A stretch of DNA of 64,000 nt from Candidatus Methylomirabilota bacterium (GTDB taxonomy: Bacteria; Methylomirabilota; Methylomirabilia; Rokubacteriales; CSP1-6), in assembly GCA_035709005.1 (NCBI GenBank), contig DASTFB010000055.1, forward strand, positions 1 through 64,000. Direction: 5' to 3'. This document shows, in pieces, positions 32,272-40,687 of the stretch. The notes below the pieces were generated by a model. That model was given only the letters and a program-made list of their open reading frames with translations, was not told the DNA's origin and did not search any database. A program made the position numbers and the translations under genes. Position 1 is the stretch's first letter. Every line of letters starts with the position of its first letter.

Positions 32272-33698
32272 CGAGCACCGACCTCTGCTTCACGCCCGCC
32301 GCCGCCCTGGCCGACATGATCCGGCGCCGCGCGCTCTCGCCCGTCGAGATCACCCGGGCCGTGCTCGAGCGGATCGAGCGTCTGAACGGTGTCCTGGGCG
32401 CCTACGTGTTGGTCCACGCCGAGCGCGCGCTGGATCAGGCCCGGCGGGCCGAACGGGCGGTGATGGCCGGTGAGCGGCTCGGCCCCCTGCACGGCGTCCC
32501 CGTGTCGATCAAGGACAACCTGTGGACGGCGGGGGAACGCACCACGTTCGGCTCGCGCCTCATGGCGCAGTTCGTCGCGCCGGAAGACGCCCCCAGCGTG
32601 GCCGGCCTGCGCGCGGCCGGAGCGATCTTCGTCGGCCGGACCAATCTGCCGGAGTTCGCCTGGCGCGGCTCCACCGACAATCCGCTGTTCGGCGAGTCGC
32701 GCAATCCCTGGGATCTCACCCGCACACCCGGCGGGTCGACCGGCGGCGGAGCGGCGGCGGTGGCGGCCGGCCTGGGACCGCTGGCGCTCGGCTCCGACGG
32801 CGCCGGCTCCATCCGCATTCCGGCCAGCTTCTGCGGGCTCGTGGGCCTGAAGCCGACCTTCGGGCGGGTGCCGATGTTCCCGGCCGCCGGCCCCCACGAG
32901 CTGGTCGCCCACGTCTGTCCGCTCGCCCGCACCGTGCGCGACGTGGCGCTCATGATGAACGCGATCGCCCGCTACGATCGGCGCGATCCGTTCGCGCTTC
33001 CCGACGACGGCGTCGACTACCTGGCCGCCGCTGACGCCCCGCTGGTCGCGGCCGCGGGGCGTTCGTCCATCCGGGTCGCCTGGTCGCCGGATCTCGGCTT
33101 CGCCCCGGTCGAGCCCGAGACGCGCGAGATCGCCGGCGCCGCGGCGCGCGCCTTCGCCGACGTCGGCCTGAAGCTGGAGGAGGCCAGTCCGGACCTCGGC
33201 GATCCCGGCTCGATCTTACAGACGCTCTACGGCGGCGGCCAGGCGGGCGCTCACGCCGCCCGCCCGCCCGAGCAAAAGGCGCAGATGGACCCCGCGCTGG
33301 TGGCGTACGCAGAGGCCTCGGCGGGCCTGACCGTGGTGGACCTGGTCAAGGCGCTGGTCGCCCGCCAGGCGATGGTCGACACGCTGCGGCGGTTCTTCGA
33401 GGGGTACGACCTGCTCCTCACGCCCACGCTCTGCCTGCCCGCCTTCCCGCTCGGCCTCGTCGGGCCCCGCCAGGTGGCGGGTCGCGACGTGACGCACCTC
33501 GGCTGGACGCTCTGCTACCCGTTCAACTACAGCGGCCAGCCGGCCATCTCCGTCCCGGCCGGCTGGACGGCGAGCGGCCTGCCCGTCGGTCTGCAGATCG
33601 TCGGCCGGCGGCTGGAGGATGCCCTCGTGCTGCGTGCGGCGGCCAGGCTCGAGGCCCTCCGCCCGTGGGCGGCCCGCCGCCCGCCTCCGTCACGCTAG
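32268..33698 (+). CDS. Amidase signature family hydrolase
   Basis: 476 residues from ATG 32268; the open frame extends much further upstream but those residues are out-of-frame translation of the previous gene. The catalytic triad is visible: Lys82 in VSIKDN, cis-Ser157 in GGSTGGG and nucleophile Ser181 in GSDGAGSIRIP. Members hydrolyse diverse amides; relatives include GatA and arylmalonamidases. GatB and GatC are absent, so it is not a tRNA amidotransferase. Translation is coupled (ATGA) to molybdenum hydroxylase 3. Confidence 0.92.
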   Translation: MTSTDLCFTPAAALADMIRRRALSPVEITRAVLERIERLNGVLGAYVLVHAERALDQARRAERAVMAGERLGPLHGVPVSIKDNLWTAGERTTFGSRLMAQFVAPEDAPSVAGLRAAGAIFVGRTNLPEFAWRGSTDNPLFGESRNPWDLTRTPGGSTGGGAAAVAAGLGPLALGSDGAGSIRIPASFCGLVGLKPTFGRVPMFPAAGPHELVAHVCPLARTVRDVALMMNAIARYDRRDPFALPDDGVDYLAAADAPLVAAAGRSSIRVAWSPDLGFAPVEPETREIAGAAARAFADVGLKLEEASPDLGDPGSILQTLYGGGQAGAHAARPPEQKAQMDPALVAYAEASAGLTVVDLVKALVARQAMVDTLRRFFEGYDLLLTPTLCLPAFPLGLVGPRQVAGRDVTHLGWTLCYPFNYSGQPAISVPAGWTASGLPVGLQIVGRRLEDALVLRAAARLEALRPWAARRPPPSR

Positions 33699-33719
33699 GT
33701 CACTCGCCGCCCCCGCGTC

Positions 33720-33748
33720 TTGACAGCCCCGTTGCTGGCGCATAGAGT
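33720..33748 (+). promoter_or_regulatory. Sigma-70-like promoter for the TRAP binding protein
   Basis: TTGACA (33720-33725), 17-base spacer, TAGAGT (33743-33748). This promoter gives a leader of about 55 bases carrying AGGAGG, in contrast to the leaderless ones. Confidence 0.65.
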
Positions 33749-33808
33749 CGCCGCATCCGCTCGGTACCCAGCAGGTCGCTCATACACCCAAGCCTCAGGA
33801 GGTGTTTC

Positions 33809-34894
33809 ATGCAGCGACGAAGATTCCTCGTGAAGGCCGGCGGCGTGCTCGCCGTCGCGGGTGCGGCCACGGCCACCGCTACCCCGAACGTCATCGCCCA
33901 GCCGAAGTTCCGGTGGCGGCTGGCCACCAGCTGGCCGCCGAAATTTCACCCGCCCGGGATCGCCGCCGAGATGATGGCCAAGATGACGGAGCAGATGTCG
34001 GGCGGCCGCCTCCACATCGAGGTGTACGGCGCCGGCGAGCTCGTGCCGGGGCTCGAGAACTTCGAGGCTTGCCGGGCGGGTACCATCCAGGGCGGTCACA
34101 GCGCCGCCTACTACTGGGCGGGCAAGGAGCCGGCCACCCAGTGGTTCACCGCGGTGCCATTCGGCCTGAACGCCCAGGGCACCCAGGCCTGGCTCATGGC
34201 CGGCGGGGGTCAGAAGCTCTACGAGGAGCTGTACAGCGGGTTCAACCTCGTCCCCCGCCGGGGCGGGCCCACCGGGATCCAGATGGGAGGGTGGTTCCGC
34301 AAGAAGATCGAATCGATGAACGACTTCAAGGGGCTCAAGATGCGCATTCCCGGCCTCGGCGGCAAGGTCGTGGCGCGGGCCGGGGGAACCGTGACGCTGC
34401 TCGCCGTCGGCGACATCTTCCCTTCGCTCGAGCGTGGCGTCATCGATGCCACGGAGTGGGTGGGACCGCTGCAGGACGAGCGAGCCGGCTTCTACAAGGC
34501 GGCCAAGCACTACTACTACCCGGGCTGGCACGAGCCAGGGACCTCGGCCGAGTTCTTTTTCAACAAGAAGGCCTACGACTCGCTGCCCGTGGACATTCAG
34601 AAGGCGCTCGACGCCGCCTGCAACTATGCGGACGCGTGGACGCTGGCCGAGCACGAGGCGCAGAACTCGGTGGCCCTGGAACGTCTGACCAAGAAGCACG
34701 GCGTGAAGGTCTACCGGTTCCCCGACGAGGTGTTGAAGTCGCTGAAGAAGCTCTCGGAAGACGTGGTCCGGGAGGAAGCGGACAAGAGCCCGGTCGCCAA
34801 GAAGGTCTACGAGCACTACGAGAAGTTCAAGAATCAGTGGCTCGCCTACTCCGACCTGTCGGAGCGTGCCTACTTCCACATGATGTACCTCTAG
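33809..34894 (+). CDS. TRAP transporter substrate-binding protein (DctP family)
   Basis: 361 residues. A Tat-type signal RRRFLVKAGGVLAVAGAATA leads to cleavage near VIAQ. The mature protein has FRWRLATSWPPKFHPPGIAA, KGLKMRIPGLGGKVVARAGG with the arginine that binds a carboxylate, and WVGPLQDERAGFYKAAKHYY, as in the subgroup for 2-oxo acids, mannitol-type or halogenated acids. AGGAGG lies before the ATG. It faces the two membrane subunits, which are transcribed convergently from the other strand, an arrangement that separates binding protein and permease expression. Confidence 0.93.
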   Translation: MQRRRFLVKAGGVLAVAGAATATATPNVIAQPKFRWRLATSWPPKFHPPGIAAEMMAKMTEQMSGGRLHIEVYGAGELVPGLENFEACRAGTIQGGHSAAYYWAGKEPATQWFTAVPFGLNAQGTQAWLMAGGGQKLYEELYSGFNLVPRRGGPTGIQMGGWFRKKIESMNDFKGLKMRIPGLGGKVVARAGGTVTLLAVGDIFPSLERGVIDATEWVGPLQDERAGFYKAAKHYYYPGWHEPGTSAEFFFNKKAYDSLPVDIQKALDAACNYADAWTLAEHEAQNSVALERLTKKHGVKVYRFPDEVLKSLKKLSEDVVREEADKSPVAKKVYEHYEKFKNQWLAYSDLSERAYFHMMYL

Positions 34895-34913
34895 GCCGTG
34901 TGATCGAGGTGGG

Positions 34914-34930
34914 CCCCGGCTCCGCCGGGG
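34914..34930. terminator. Hairpin after the TRAP binding-protein gene
   Basis: CCCCGGC-TCC-GCCGGGG, a perfect 7-base stem with a 3-base loop 19 bases after the stop codon. No T tract. Confidence 0.45.
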
Positions 34931-34949
34931 ACCACCGAGCGTGGGGGGG

Positions 34950-34974
34950 TTGGGGGCCATTTCGGGGCCCCCAA
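34950..34974. terminator. Hairpin between convergent TRAP genes
   Basis: TTGGGGGCC (34950-34958), 7-base loop, GGCCCCCAA (34966-34974), immediately before the end of the minus-strand DctM gene. With the hairpin at 34914 it forms a likely bidirectional terminator. Confidence 0.5.
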
Positions 34975-34976
34975 TC

Positions 34977-36299
34977 TCATTGGAATACGAGGCGTGGCAG
35001 CCAGAGCGCGAGCTGCGGGAACGCGATGATCGCCAGCATGCCGACGAGCTGGATGGCCACGAACGGGATGATGCCACGGTAGATGTGTCCGGTCGTCACG
35101 TCCGCAGACGCCACCCCCCGCAAGTAGAACAGCGCGTAGCCGAACGGCGGTGTCAGGAACGACGTCTGCAGATTCACGCCGAGCACGACGCCGTACCACA
35201 ACGGGTCGAAGCCCATCTCGGTCAGGATCGGAGCCAGGACCGGGAGGTGGATGAACGAGATCTCGATGAAGTCGAGGAAGAAGCCGAGGAGGAAGACCAG
35301 CACCATCACGCTGCCGAACACGATGGCCGGCGACAGCTGCATGTCGGCGATGAAGTTCCGGATCAGCAGGTCTCCGCCCATCCCCCGGAAGGCGAGCCCG
35401 AAGGCCGACGCCCCCACCAGGATGATGAAGACCATGCTCGTGAGGCGAACGGTCAGCTGCATGACCTGCTGGAGCATCGCCCGCGAGAAGCGCCGGTTCA
35501 CGATCGTGAGGATCAGCGCGCCGGTCGCCCCCATGGCCGCCGCCTCGGTCGGCGACGCGATGCCGAAGAAGATCGAGCCCAGCACCGCCACCATGAGGCT
35601 GAGCGGCGGGACCAGCACTTTGGCCGCCCGGATCGCCAGCGCCCGGCCGGCGACGGCGGCCCGCTCCGCGGCCGGGATGGCCGGCGCCAGCCCGGGCCGG
35701 ACCAGGCAGATGGCCGCCACGTAGGCGACATAGAGCCCGGACAGGATCAGGCCCGGGACGAAGGCGCCCAGGAAGAGGTCGCCGACCGAGACCTGCAGGA
35801 TGTCGGCCACGATGACCAGCACGATGCTCGGGGGGATGATCTGGCCCAGCGTCCCGGAGGCGCAGATGACGCCGGAGGCGAGCTCCTTCTGGTAGCCGCG
35901 GCGGACCATGGTCGGGAGCGCGATCAGGCCCATGGTCGTGACGGTGGCCCCGACGATCCCGGTGGACGCGGCCAGCAGCGTGCCCACGATCACCACCGAC
36001 ACCGCGATGCCGCCGGGGAGGCGGCCGAACACGAGCCCCATGGTGTCCAGCAGCTCCTCGGCCAGGCCGGAGCGCTCGAGCGTCACCCCCATGAAGACGA
36101 ACAGGGGGACCGCGGTCAGCGTGAAGTTCGTCATCACGCCCCAGACGCGGAGGGGCAGCAGGTTGAAGAAGTCCATCCCGAAGCCGTAGAGCCCGAACGC
36201 GAACGCCGTCCCCGCGATCGTGAAGGCGACGGGATAGCCGACCAGGATGAGCGCGGTGAAGATCAAGAACATCCAGGCCGGCAGGAGGTCGTACGTCAC
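34977..36299 (-). CDS. dctM: TRAP transporter large permease (DctM family)
   Basis: 440 residues with 11-12 membrane segments. Family landmarks are LTAVPLFVFMGVTLERSGLA, TGIVGATVTTMGLIALPTM, GTLGQIIPPSIVLVIVADIL and NLQTSFLTPPFGYALFYLRG. It uses an ion gradient to bring in the substrate delivered by the DctP protein. The GTG start overlaps the stop of the small subunit (GTGA); longer in-frame sequence upstream belongs to that gene. Confidence 0.95.
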   Translation of the reverse strand: MTYDLLPAWMFLIFTALILVGYPVAFTIAGTAFAFGLYGFGMDFFNLLPLRVWGVMTNFTLTAVPLFVFMGVTLERSGLAEELLDTMGLVFGRLPGGIAVSVVIVGTLLAASTGIVGATVTTMGLIALPTMVRRGYQKELASGVICASGTLGQIIPPSIVLVIVADILQVSVGDLFLGAFVPGLILSGLYVAYVAAICLVRPGLAPAIPAAERAAVAGRALAIRAAKVLVPPLSLMVAVLGSIFFGIASPTEAAAMGATGALILTIVNRRFSRAMLQQVMQLTVRLTSMVFIILVGASAFGLAFRGMGGDLLIRNFIADMQLSPAIVFGSVMVLVFLLGFFLDFIEISFIHLPVLAPILTEMGFDPLWYGVVLGVNLQTSFLTPPFGYALFYLRGVASADVTTGHIYRGIIPFVAIQLVGMLAIIAFPQLALWLPRLVFQ

Positions 36300-36844
36300 C
36301 GCGGGGGCTCCTTGCTCCTCACCCGGTAGAAGTTCTTGATGATCTCGGAGATGCCCTGAATGCCCAGCAGGAAGAAGGCGAAGGGGATCACGGCCTTGAG
36401 CACGAAGCGCCCGGGGATGCCGCCGGGGTCCGGCGAGCCCTCCAGGTCGGCGAACGACGCCCTGACGAAGGGGATCGAAGTCCAGATGAGCAAGACGACG
36501 GTGGGCAGGAGGAACAGGATCCCGCCGAGGAAGTCGACCCAGGCCCGGATCCGTGGGGGGAAGCGGGCGTAGAAGATGTCGACCCGGACGTGGCTGTCGA
36601 GGAGGTGGGCATACCCGGCGGTGATCAGGAAGATCACGGCGAAGAGGTGCCACTCCAGCTCCTGGATGAAGACGTACGTGATGTTGAAGAGGTAGCGCAT
36701 CACGACGTCGTAGGTGACGACGAGGACCAGCAGCAGCGCGAGCCAGGCCGACCAGCGTCCCACCCGGCCGTTCACGGCGTCGATGCCGCGGACCAGGGCC
36801 AGCATGGATCTCGGCGGATCGGCCCCGGTCGCGTGCGTCGTCAC
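36296..36844 (-). CDS. dctQ: TRAP transporter small permease (DctQ family)
   Basis: 182 residues with four membrane segments and the family features RWSAWLALLLVLVVTYDVVM and QELEWHLFAVIFLITAGYA. It associates with DctM in the inner membrane. The GTG at 36844 has no Shine-Dalgarno; an in-frame ATG at 36805 (MLALVRGIDAV) is an equally reasonable start that keeps the whole membrane domain. Confidence 0.9.
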   Translation of the reverse strand: MTTHATGADPPRSMLALVRGIDAVNGRVGRWSAWLALLLVLVVTYDVVMRYLFNITYVFIQELEWHLFAVIFLITAGYAHLLDSHVRVDIFYARFPPRIRAWVDFLGGILFLLPTVVLLIWTSIPFVRASFADLEGSPDPGGIPGRFVLKAVIPFAFFLLGIQGISEIIKNFYRVRSKEPPR

Positions 36845-36895
36845 GCGGGAGGCCCGGCAGGACCGGCCACGGCGCGAGACGTGGTCACGCGCGGC

Positions 36896-36924
36896 ATGCT
36901 AGCTCGGTGGCCCGGCGGCTTCAA
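36896..36924 (-). promoter_or_regulatory. Sigma-70-like promoter for dctQM
   Basis: Minus strand TTGAAG (36924-36919), 17-base spacer, TAGCAT (36901-36896), about 51 bases before the GTG at 36844. Confidence 0.5.
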
Positions 36925-36971
36925 GCGCGTTCACGTGCACACCGCCTCCAGAGGCCGCCGGCGAGAGGTCG

Positions 36972-37000
36972 TTGACAACCTCTCGTCGATTGTTTAGGTT
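36972..37000 (+). promoter_or_regulatory. Sigma-70-like promoter, leaderless transcript
   Basis: TTGACA (36972-36977), 17-base spacer, TAGGTT (36995-37000), then 8 bases to the ATG at 37009 with no Shine-Dalgarno. Confidence 0.65.
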
Positions 37001-37008
37001 CCGGCCGC

Positions 37009-37803
37009 ATGGATCTCGGCCTGAAGGACAAGGTCGCCCTCGTCACCGGTGGCAGTAAGGGCATCGGCAAGGCGGTGGCTCGCGGGCTGGCCCAGGAAGG
37101 GGCCCGGGTGGCGATCTGCGCCCGGACCCGGACAGAGCTGGACGCCACCGCGGCGGAGCTGTCCCGGGCCACCGGCAGCGAGGTCTTCGCCGTGGCCGGC
37201 GACCTCACCCGTGAGGCCGACGTGCAGAAGATCGTCGAGGGGGCCGTGGGCCGCTTCGGCCGGATCGACATCCTCGTGAACAACGCGGGCGCCGCCCCGG
37301 GCGGTCTGCTGCTCGACCTCACCGAGGAGGACTGGCAGACGGCGCTGCAGCTCAAGTTCATGGGCTACGTGCGCTGCATGAAGGCGGTCATCCCCCACAT
37401 GCTGAAGCAGGGCGGCGGCCGGATCGTGAACATCATCGGCAACGACGGCGTCAAGCCCATCGGCGTCGAGCTGACGCCGAGCGCCGCCAACGCCGCCGAC
37501 CTCGCCGTCACCGTGGCCCTGGCCGAGCAGTACGGCCGCCAGAACATCTGCATCAATGCCATCAACCCGGGGCCGGTGGCCACCGAGCGCTGGGACGGCC
37601 TCATCGGCGGCATCGCCCGGATCCGGAAGATCCCGGTGGCCGAGGCGCAGAAACGGGCCGAACAGAGCATCCCGCTGGGTCGCATCTGCACGCCGGAGGA
37701 GGTCGCCAACGTCGCCGTCTTCGTGGCCTCTCCGCGGGCGAGCTTCATGAACGGCGCGCTCATCACGCTGGACGGCGGCCAGCGCAAGGCCTTGCTCGAC
37801 TGA
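37009..37803 (+). CDS. Short-chain dehydrogenase/reductase-like protein with altered catalytic tetrad
   Basis: 264 residues, normal SDR length. The cofactor motif TGGSKGIG (13-20), the NNAG motif at 91-94 and PGPVATER after the last strand are intact. The catalytic positions are not: where Tyr-x-x-x-Lys is expected after GRIVNI the sequence has Pro157 and Asn161 (TPSAANAAD), the serine position is Gly144, and the usual Asn is Lys116. It may bind NAD(P) without classical oxidoreductase chemistry, or use other residues. Related SDRs with AAN in place of the lysine site occur, from memory, so this may be family-wide. It is followed after 36 bases by molybdenum hydroxylase 4. Confidence 0.85.
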   Translation: MDLGLKDKVALVTGGSKGIGKAVARGLAQEGARVAICARTRTELDATAAELSRATGSEVFAVAGDLTREADVQKIVEGAVGRFGRIDILVNNAGAAPGGLLLDLTEEDWQTALQLKFMGYVRCMKAVIPHMLKQGGGRIVNIIGNDGVKPIGVELTPSAANAADLAVTVALAEQYGRQNICINAINPGPVATERWDGLIGGIARIRKIPVAEAQKRAEQSIPLGRICTPEEVANVAVFVASPRASFMNGALITLDGGQRKALLD

Positions 37804-37839
37804 CGCGGGCGGCGGTCGCCCACGCTTCGTCACGGCGTA

Positions 37840-40161
37840 ATGTCAATGGCGCGGGCCGTCGGACGCTCCGTGCTCCGCAAGGAAGACCACCGGCTCCTCA
37901 CCGGCCGCGGCAAGTACGCGGCCGACTTCCGCCTGCCCGGACTCCTGCACGCGGCGGTGTTGCGCTCCCCGCACGCCCATTCCAGGTTGGGCGCGATCCG
38001 GAGCAAGGCGGCCCTGGCCGCGCCGGGCGTGGTGGCGGTGGTGACGGCCGAGGACCTCGGCCCCGTGGGCCGGATCCCCGTGCGCCTGGGCCAGCGCCCG
38101 AGCGCCAGCGCGGTGGCCTGCCTGCAGCCGCCGCTCGCGCGCGACAAGGTCCGGTACGTCGGCGAGCCCGTGGCCGTCGTCGTGGCCGCGAGCCGTTACC
38201 TGGCCGAGGACGCGCTCGAGCTGATCGACGTCGACTACGATCCGCTGCCGGCCGTGGCCGACGCGCGGCGGGCGACGGCGCGCGAGGCGCCCGTGCTCCA
38301 CGCCGCCATCGACGGCAACGTGGTGGATACGCTGCACACGCGCCGGGGGGACGCCGAGGCGGCGCTGGCCGGGGCCCGCTACCGGGTGAGCGAGCGCTTC
38401 TCCGTCCAGCGTCACACCGGCGTGCCCATGGAGACGCGGGGGCTGACCGCCGCCTTCGACGCCGGCACCGGCGTGCTGGGACTGTGGGGGGTGGCCAAGG
38501 TGCCGCACTTCAACCGCCGGGTGCTCGCCGACCTCCTCGGCCATCCCGAGCACCTGATCCACTTCGTGGAGCTGGAGGTCGGCGGCGGCTTCGGCGTCCG
38601 CGGCGAGTTCTATCCCGAGGATCTGATCGTGCCGTGGGCGGCGCGCCGGCTGGGCCGGCCCGTGCAGTGGATCGAGGACCGTCGCGAGCACCTGATGGCG
38701 ACCAATCACTCGCGCCAGCAGGAGCACGACATCGAGATCGGCTTCGACGGCGACGGCCGCATCGTCGCTCTCGTCGACCGCTTCACGGTGGACATGGGCG
38801 CCTACATCCGCACGCATGGCGTCACCGTGCCCGAGCTGACTGCGGCCCTGCTGCCCGGGCCCTACCGGATCCCCCACTACGCCTGCGAGATCCGCTGTGT
38901 GCTGACCAACAAGACCCCGACCGGGACGTATCGCGGCCCCGGCCGCTTCGAGTGCACGTTCGTGCGCGAGCGGCTGATCGACGTCGCCGCCCGGCGGCTC
39001 GGCCTCGACCCCCTCGAGCTGCGGCGCCGCAACTTCGTCACCCCCGCCGAGATGCCGTACGAGGTCGGCGGCGCCTCCCTGAACCAGAAGACCGTGTACG
39101 ACTGCGGGGACTATCGCTCGGCGCTGGACCAGGCGCTCGAGGCGGTGGGGTACGAGGCGGCCCGGGCCGAGCAGGCCGACGCGCGCCGCCGGGGGCGGTA
39201 CGTCGGGATCGGAGTCGGCTGCCTCGTCGAGAAGGCGGGGCTCGGCCCCTGGGAGTACGCGCGCGTCGAGGTCGACGGCACGGGCCACGTCGTCGTGTAC
39301 TCCGGGGTCGCCGCGGTGGGGCAAGGGATCGAGACCACCCTCGCCCAGGTCACCGCCGACGAGCTGAACGTGTCGCCCGAGGCCGTCACCGTCGTGCACG
39401 GCGACAGCGCCCAGGTCCCGTTCGGAGTCGGCGGCTTCGCCAGCCGCGGCGCCTCGGTGGCGTTGCCGGCCGCCGCCGAGGCCGCGCGCAAGGTGCGGGC
39501 CAAGATCCTCCACGTCGCCGCCTCCCTGCTGGAGGCGGCCAGCGACGACCTCGTCCTCGAGGAGGGCGCGGTCCACGTGCGCGGCCTGCCCGACAGGCGC
39601 GTGACGTTTCGCGAGCTGGCCCGCGCGGCGGTGCCCGGGCCTCCGGGCATGGAGCCCGGCCTCTATGCCGCCCACTTCTTCGAGGCGCCGAGGATGACGT
39701 ACCCCTACGGCACCCACGTGGCCGTCGTCGAGGTCGATCCCGACACCGGCCGCGTGAGGTTGCTCAAGTACGCCATCGCCTACGACATCGGCCGCGCCAT
39801 CAATCCCATGATCGTCGACGGACAGCTCGTGGGCGCGCTCGCCCAGGGCCTGGGTGGGACGCTCCTCGAGGAGCTGGTGTACGACGACCAGGGCCAGCCG
39901 CTGGCCACGACATTCATGGATTATCTGGTGCCGACGGCGATGGAGATGCCGGAGGCGACCGAGGTGCGGATCCTGGAGGAGACGCCCACCCCGCTGAACC
40001 CGCTCGGCGTCAAAGGGGTGGGCGAAGGCGGGAGCTCGGGCTGCGGGGGGGCCATCGCCAACGCCGTCGCGGACGCGCTGGCGCCGCTCGGCGTCTCCAT
40101 CACCGCGCTGCCGCTGTCTCCCGACCGGCTGCTGGCGCTGATCCGCGGCGCCCGGCGCTAG
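37840..40161 (+). CDS. Xanthine dehydrogenase family molybdopterin-binding large subunit (paralogue 4)
   Basis: 773 residues from ATG 37840; a second ATG follows at 37846 and neither has a Shine-Dalgarno. Motifs: VGGGFGVRG, loop TYRGPGRFECTF near residue 363, VGQGIETTLAQV, and KGVGEGGSSGCGG near 727 with the catalytic glutamate. It is the sister of the gene at 23463. Probably expressed with the upstream SDR-like gene and followed after 9 bases by a cNMP-binding-domain gene. No medium or small subunit is present. Substrate unknown. Confidence 0.9.
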   Translation: MSMARAVGRSVLRKEDHRLLTGRGKYAADFRLPGLLHAAVLRSPHAHSRLGAIRSKAALAAPGVVAVVTAEDLGPVGRIPVRLGQRPSASAVACLQPPLARDKVRYVGEPVAVVVAASRYLAEDALELIDVDYDPLPAVADARRATAREAPVLHAAIDGNVVDTLHTRRGDAEAALAGARYRVSERFSVQRHTGVPMETRGLTAAFDAGTGVLGLWGVAKVPHFNRRVLADLLGHPEHLIHFVELEVGGGFGVRGEFYPEDLIVPWAARRLGRPVQWIEDRREHLMATNHSRQQEHDIEIGFDGDGRIVALVDRFTVDMGAYIRTHGVTVPELTAALLPGPYRIPHYACEIRCVLTNKTPTGTYRGPGRFECTFVRERLIDVAARRLGLDPLELRRRNFVTPAEMPYEVGGASLNQKTVYDCGDYRSALDQALEAVGYEAARAEQADARRRGRYVGIGVGCLVEKAGLGPWEYARVEVDGTGHVVVYSGVAAVGQGIETTLAQVTADELNVSPEAVTVVHGDSAQVPFGVGGFASRGASVALPAAAEAARKVRAKILHVAASLLEAASDDLVLEEGAVHVRGLPDRRVTFRELARAAVPGPPGMEPGLYAAHFFEAPRMTYPYGTHVAVVEVDPDTGRVRLLKYAIAYDIGRAINPMIVDGQLVGALAQGLGGTLLEELVYDDQGQPLATTFMDYLVPTAMEMPEATEVRILEETPTPLNPLGVKGVGEGGSSGCGGAIANAVADALAPLGVSITALPLSPDRLLALIRGARR

Positions 40162-40170
40162 GAGAAGTCG

Positions 40171-40683
40171 ATGGACGAAACCTCCCCCCTGCATGGCCCC
40201 GAGGAGGCGGCTCAGCCCGACATCGCCGGGGCCGCGCGCTCCGACGACGCGCGGATCAGACATCTGGAGCGCGTGCCGCTGTTCAGCGGCTTGACGGACG
40301 ATCAGCTTCGTCGCGTGGCGGCGATCTCCAGGCTCGTCGAGGTCCCCGCCGAATCCGTCCTCACGCGGATGGGCGAGCCGGGAGATTCATTCTTCATCCT
40401 GATCGATGGTCGGGCCGCGGTGCAGACGCAGATCGGCGTCAGCGATCCGCTCCAGCCCGGCGACTTCTTCGGCGAGATGAGCCTGCTCGACGGCGAGCCG
40501 CGGTCAGCCACCATCACGGCGACGACCGACGTACGGCTGCTGGTCGTCGAGCGCGCTCACTTCTGGCGTCTGCTGGACGAGACCCCGGAGGTGACCCGGC
40601 GGATCCTGATGGTGCTGTCGCGTCGCGTGCGGCGGCTGGAGCAAGCCGCCAACGCGCTCCTGGGCGGGGTGAGCTGGGTCTGA
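40171..40683 (+). CDS. Cyclic nucleotide-binding domain protein
   Basis: 170 residues consisting of one cNMP-binding domain: VPLFSGLTDDQLRRVAAIS at the start, then GDFFGEMSLLDGEPRSATI, which is the phosphate-binding cassette with the conserved Gly-Glu and Arg. There is no C-terminal helix-turn-helix, so it is not a CRP/FNR regulator. AGGAGA precedes the ATG, 9 bases after molybdenum hydroxylase 4. It may act as an allosteric partner or an effector-sensing protein; no target is visible. It ends 4 bases from the convergent DMSO-reductase-family gene. Confidence 0.87.
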   Translation: MDETSPLHGPEEAAQPDIAGAARSDDARIRHLERVPLFSGLTDDQLRRVAAISRLVEVPAESVLTRMGEPGDSFFILIDGRAAVQTQIGVSDPLQPGDFFGEMSLLDGEPRSATITATTDVRLLVVERAHFWRLLDETPEVTRRILMVLSRRVRRLEQAANALLGGVSWV

Positions 40684-40687
40684 GGGC

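Noticed and set aside
32268-33698. GatA subunit of the tRNA amidotransferase
   Set aside because: No gatB or gatC nearby, and the gene is coupled to a molybdenum hydroxylase instead.
40171-40683. CRP/FNR-type transcription factor
   Set aside because: The protein ends after the cyclic-nucleotide-binding domain and has no helix-turn-helix.
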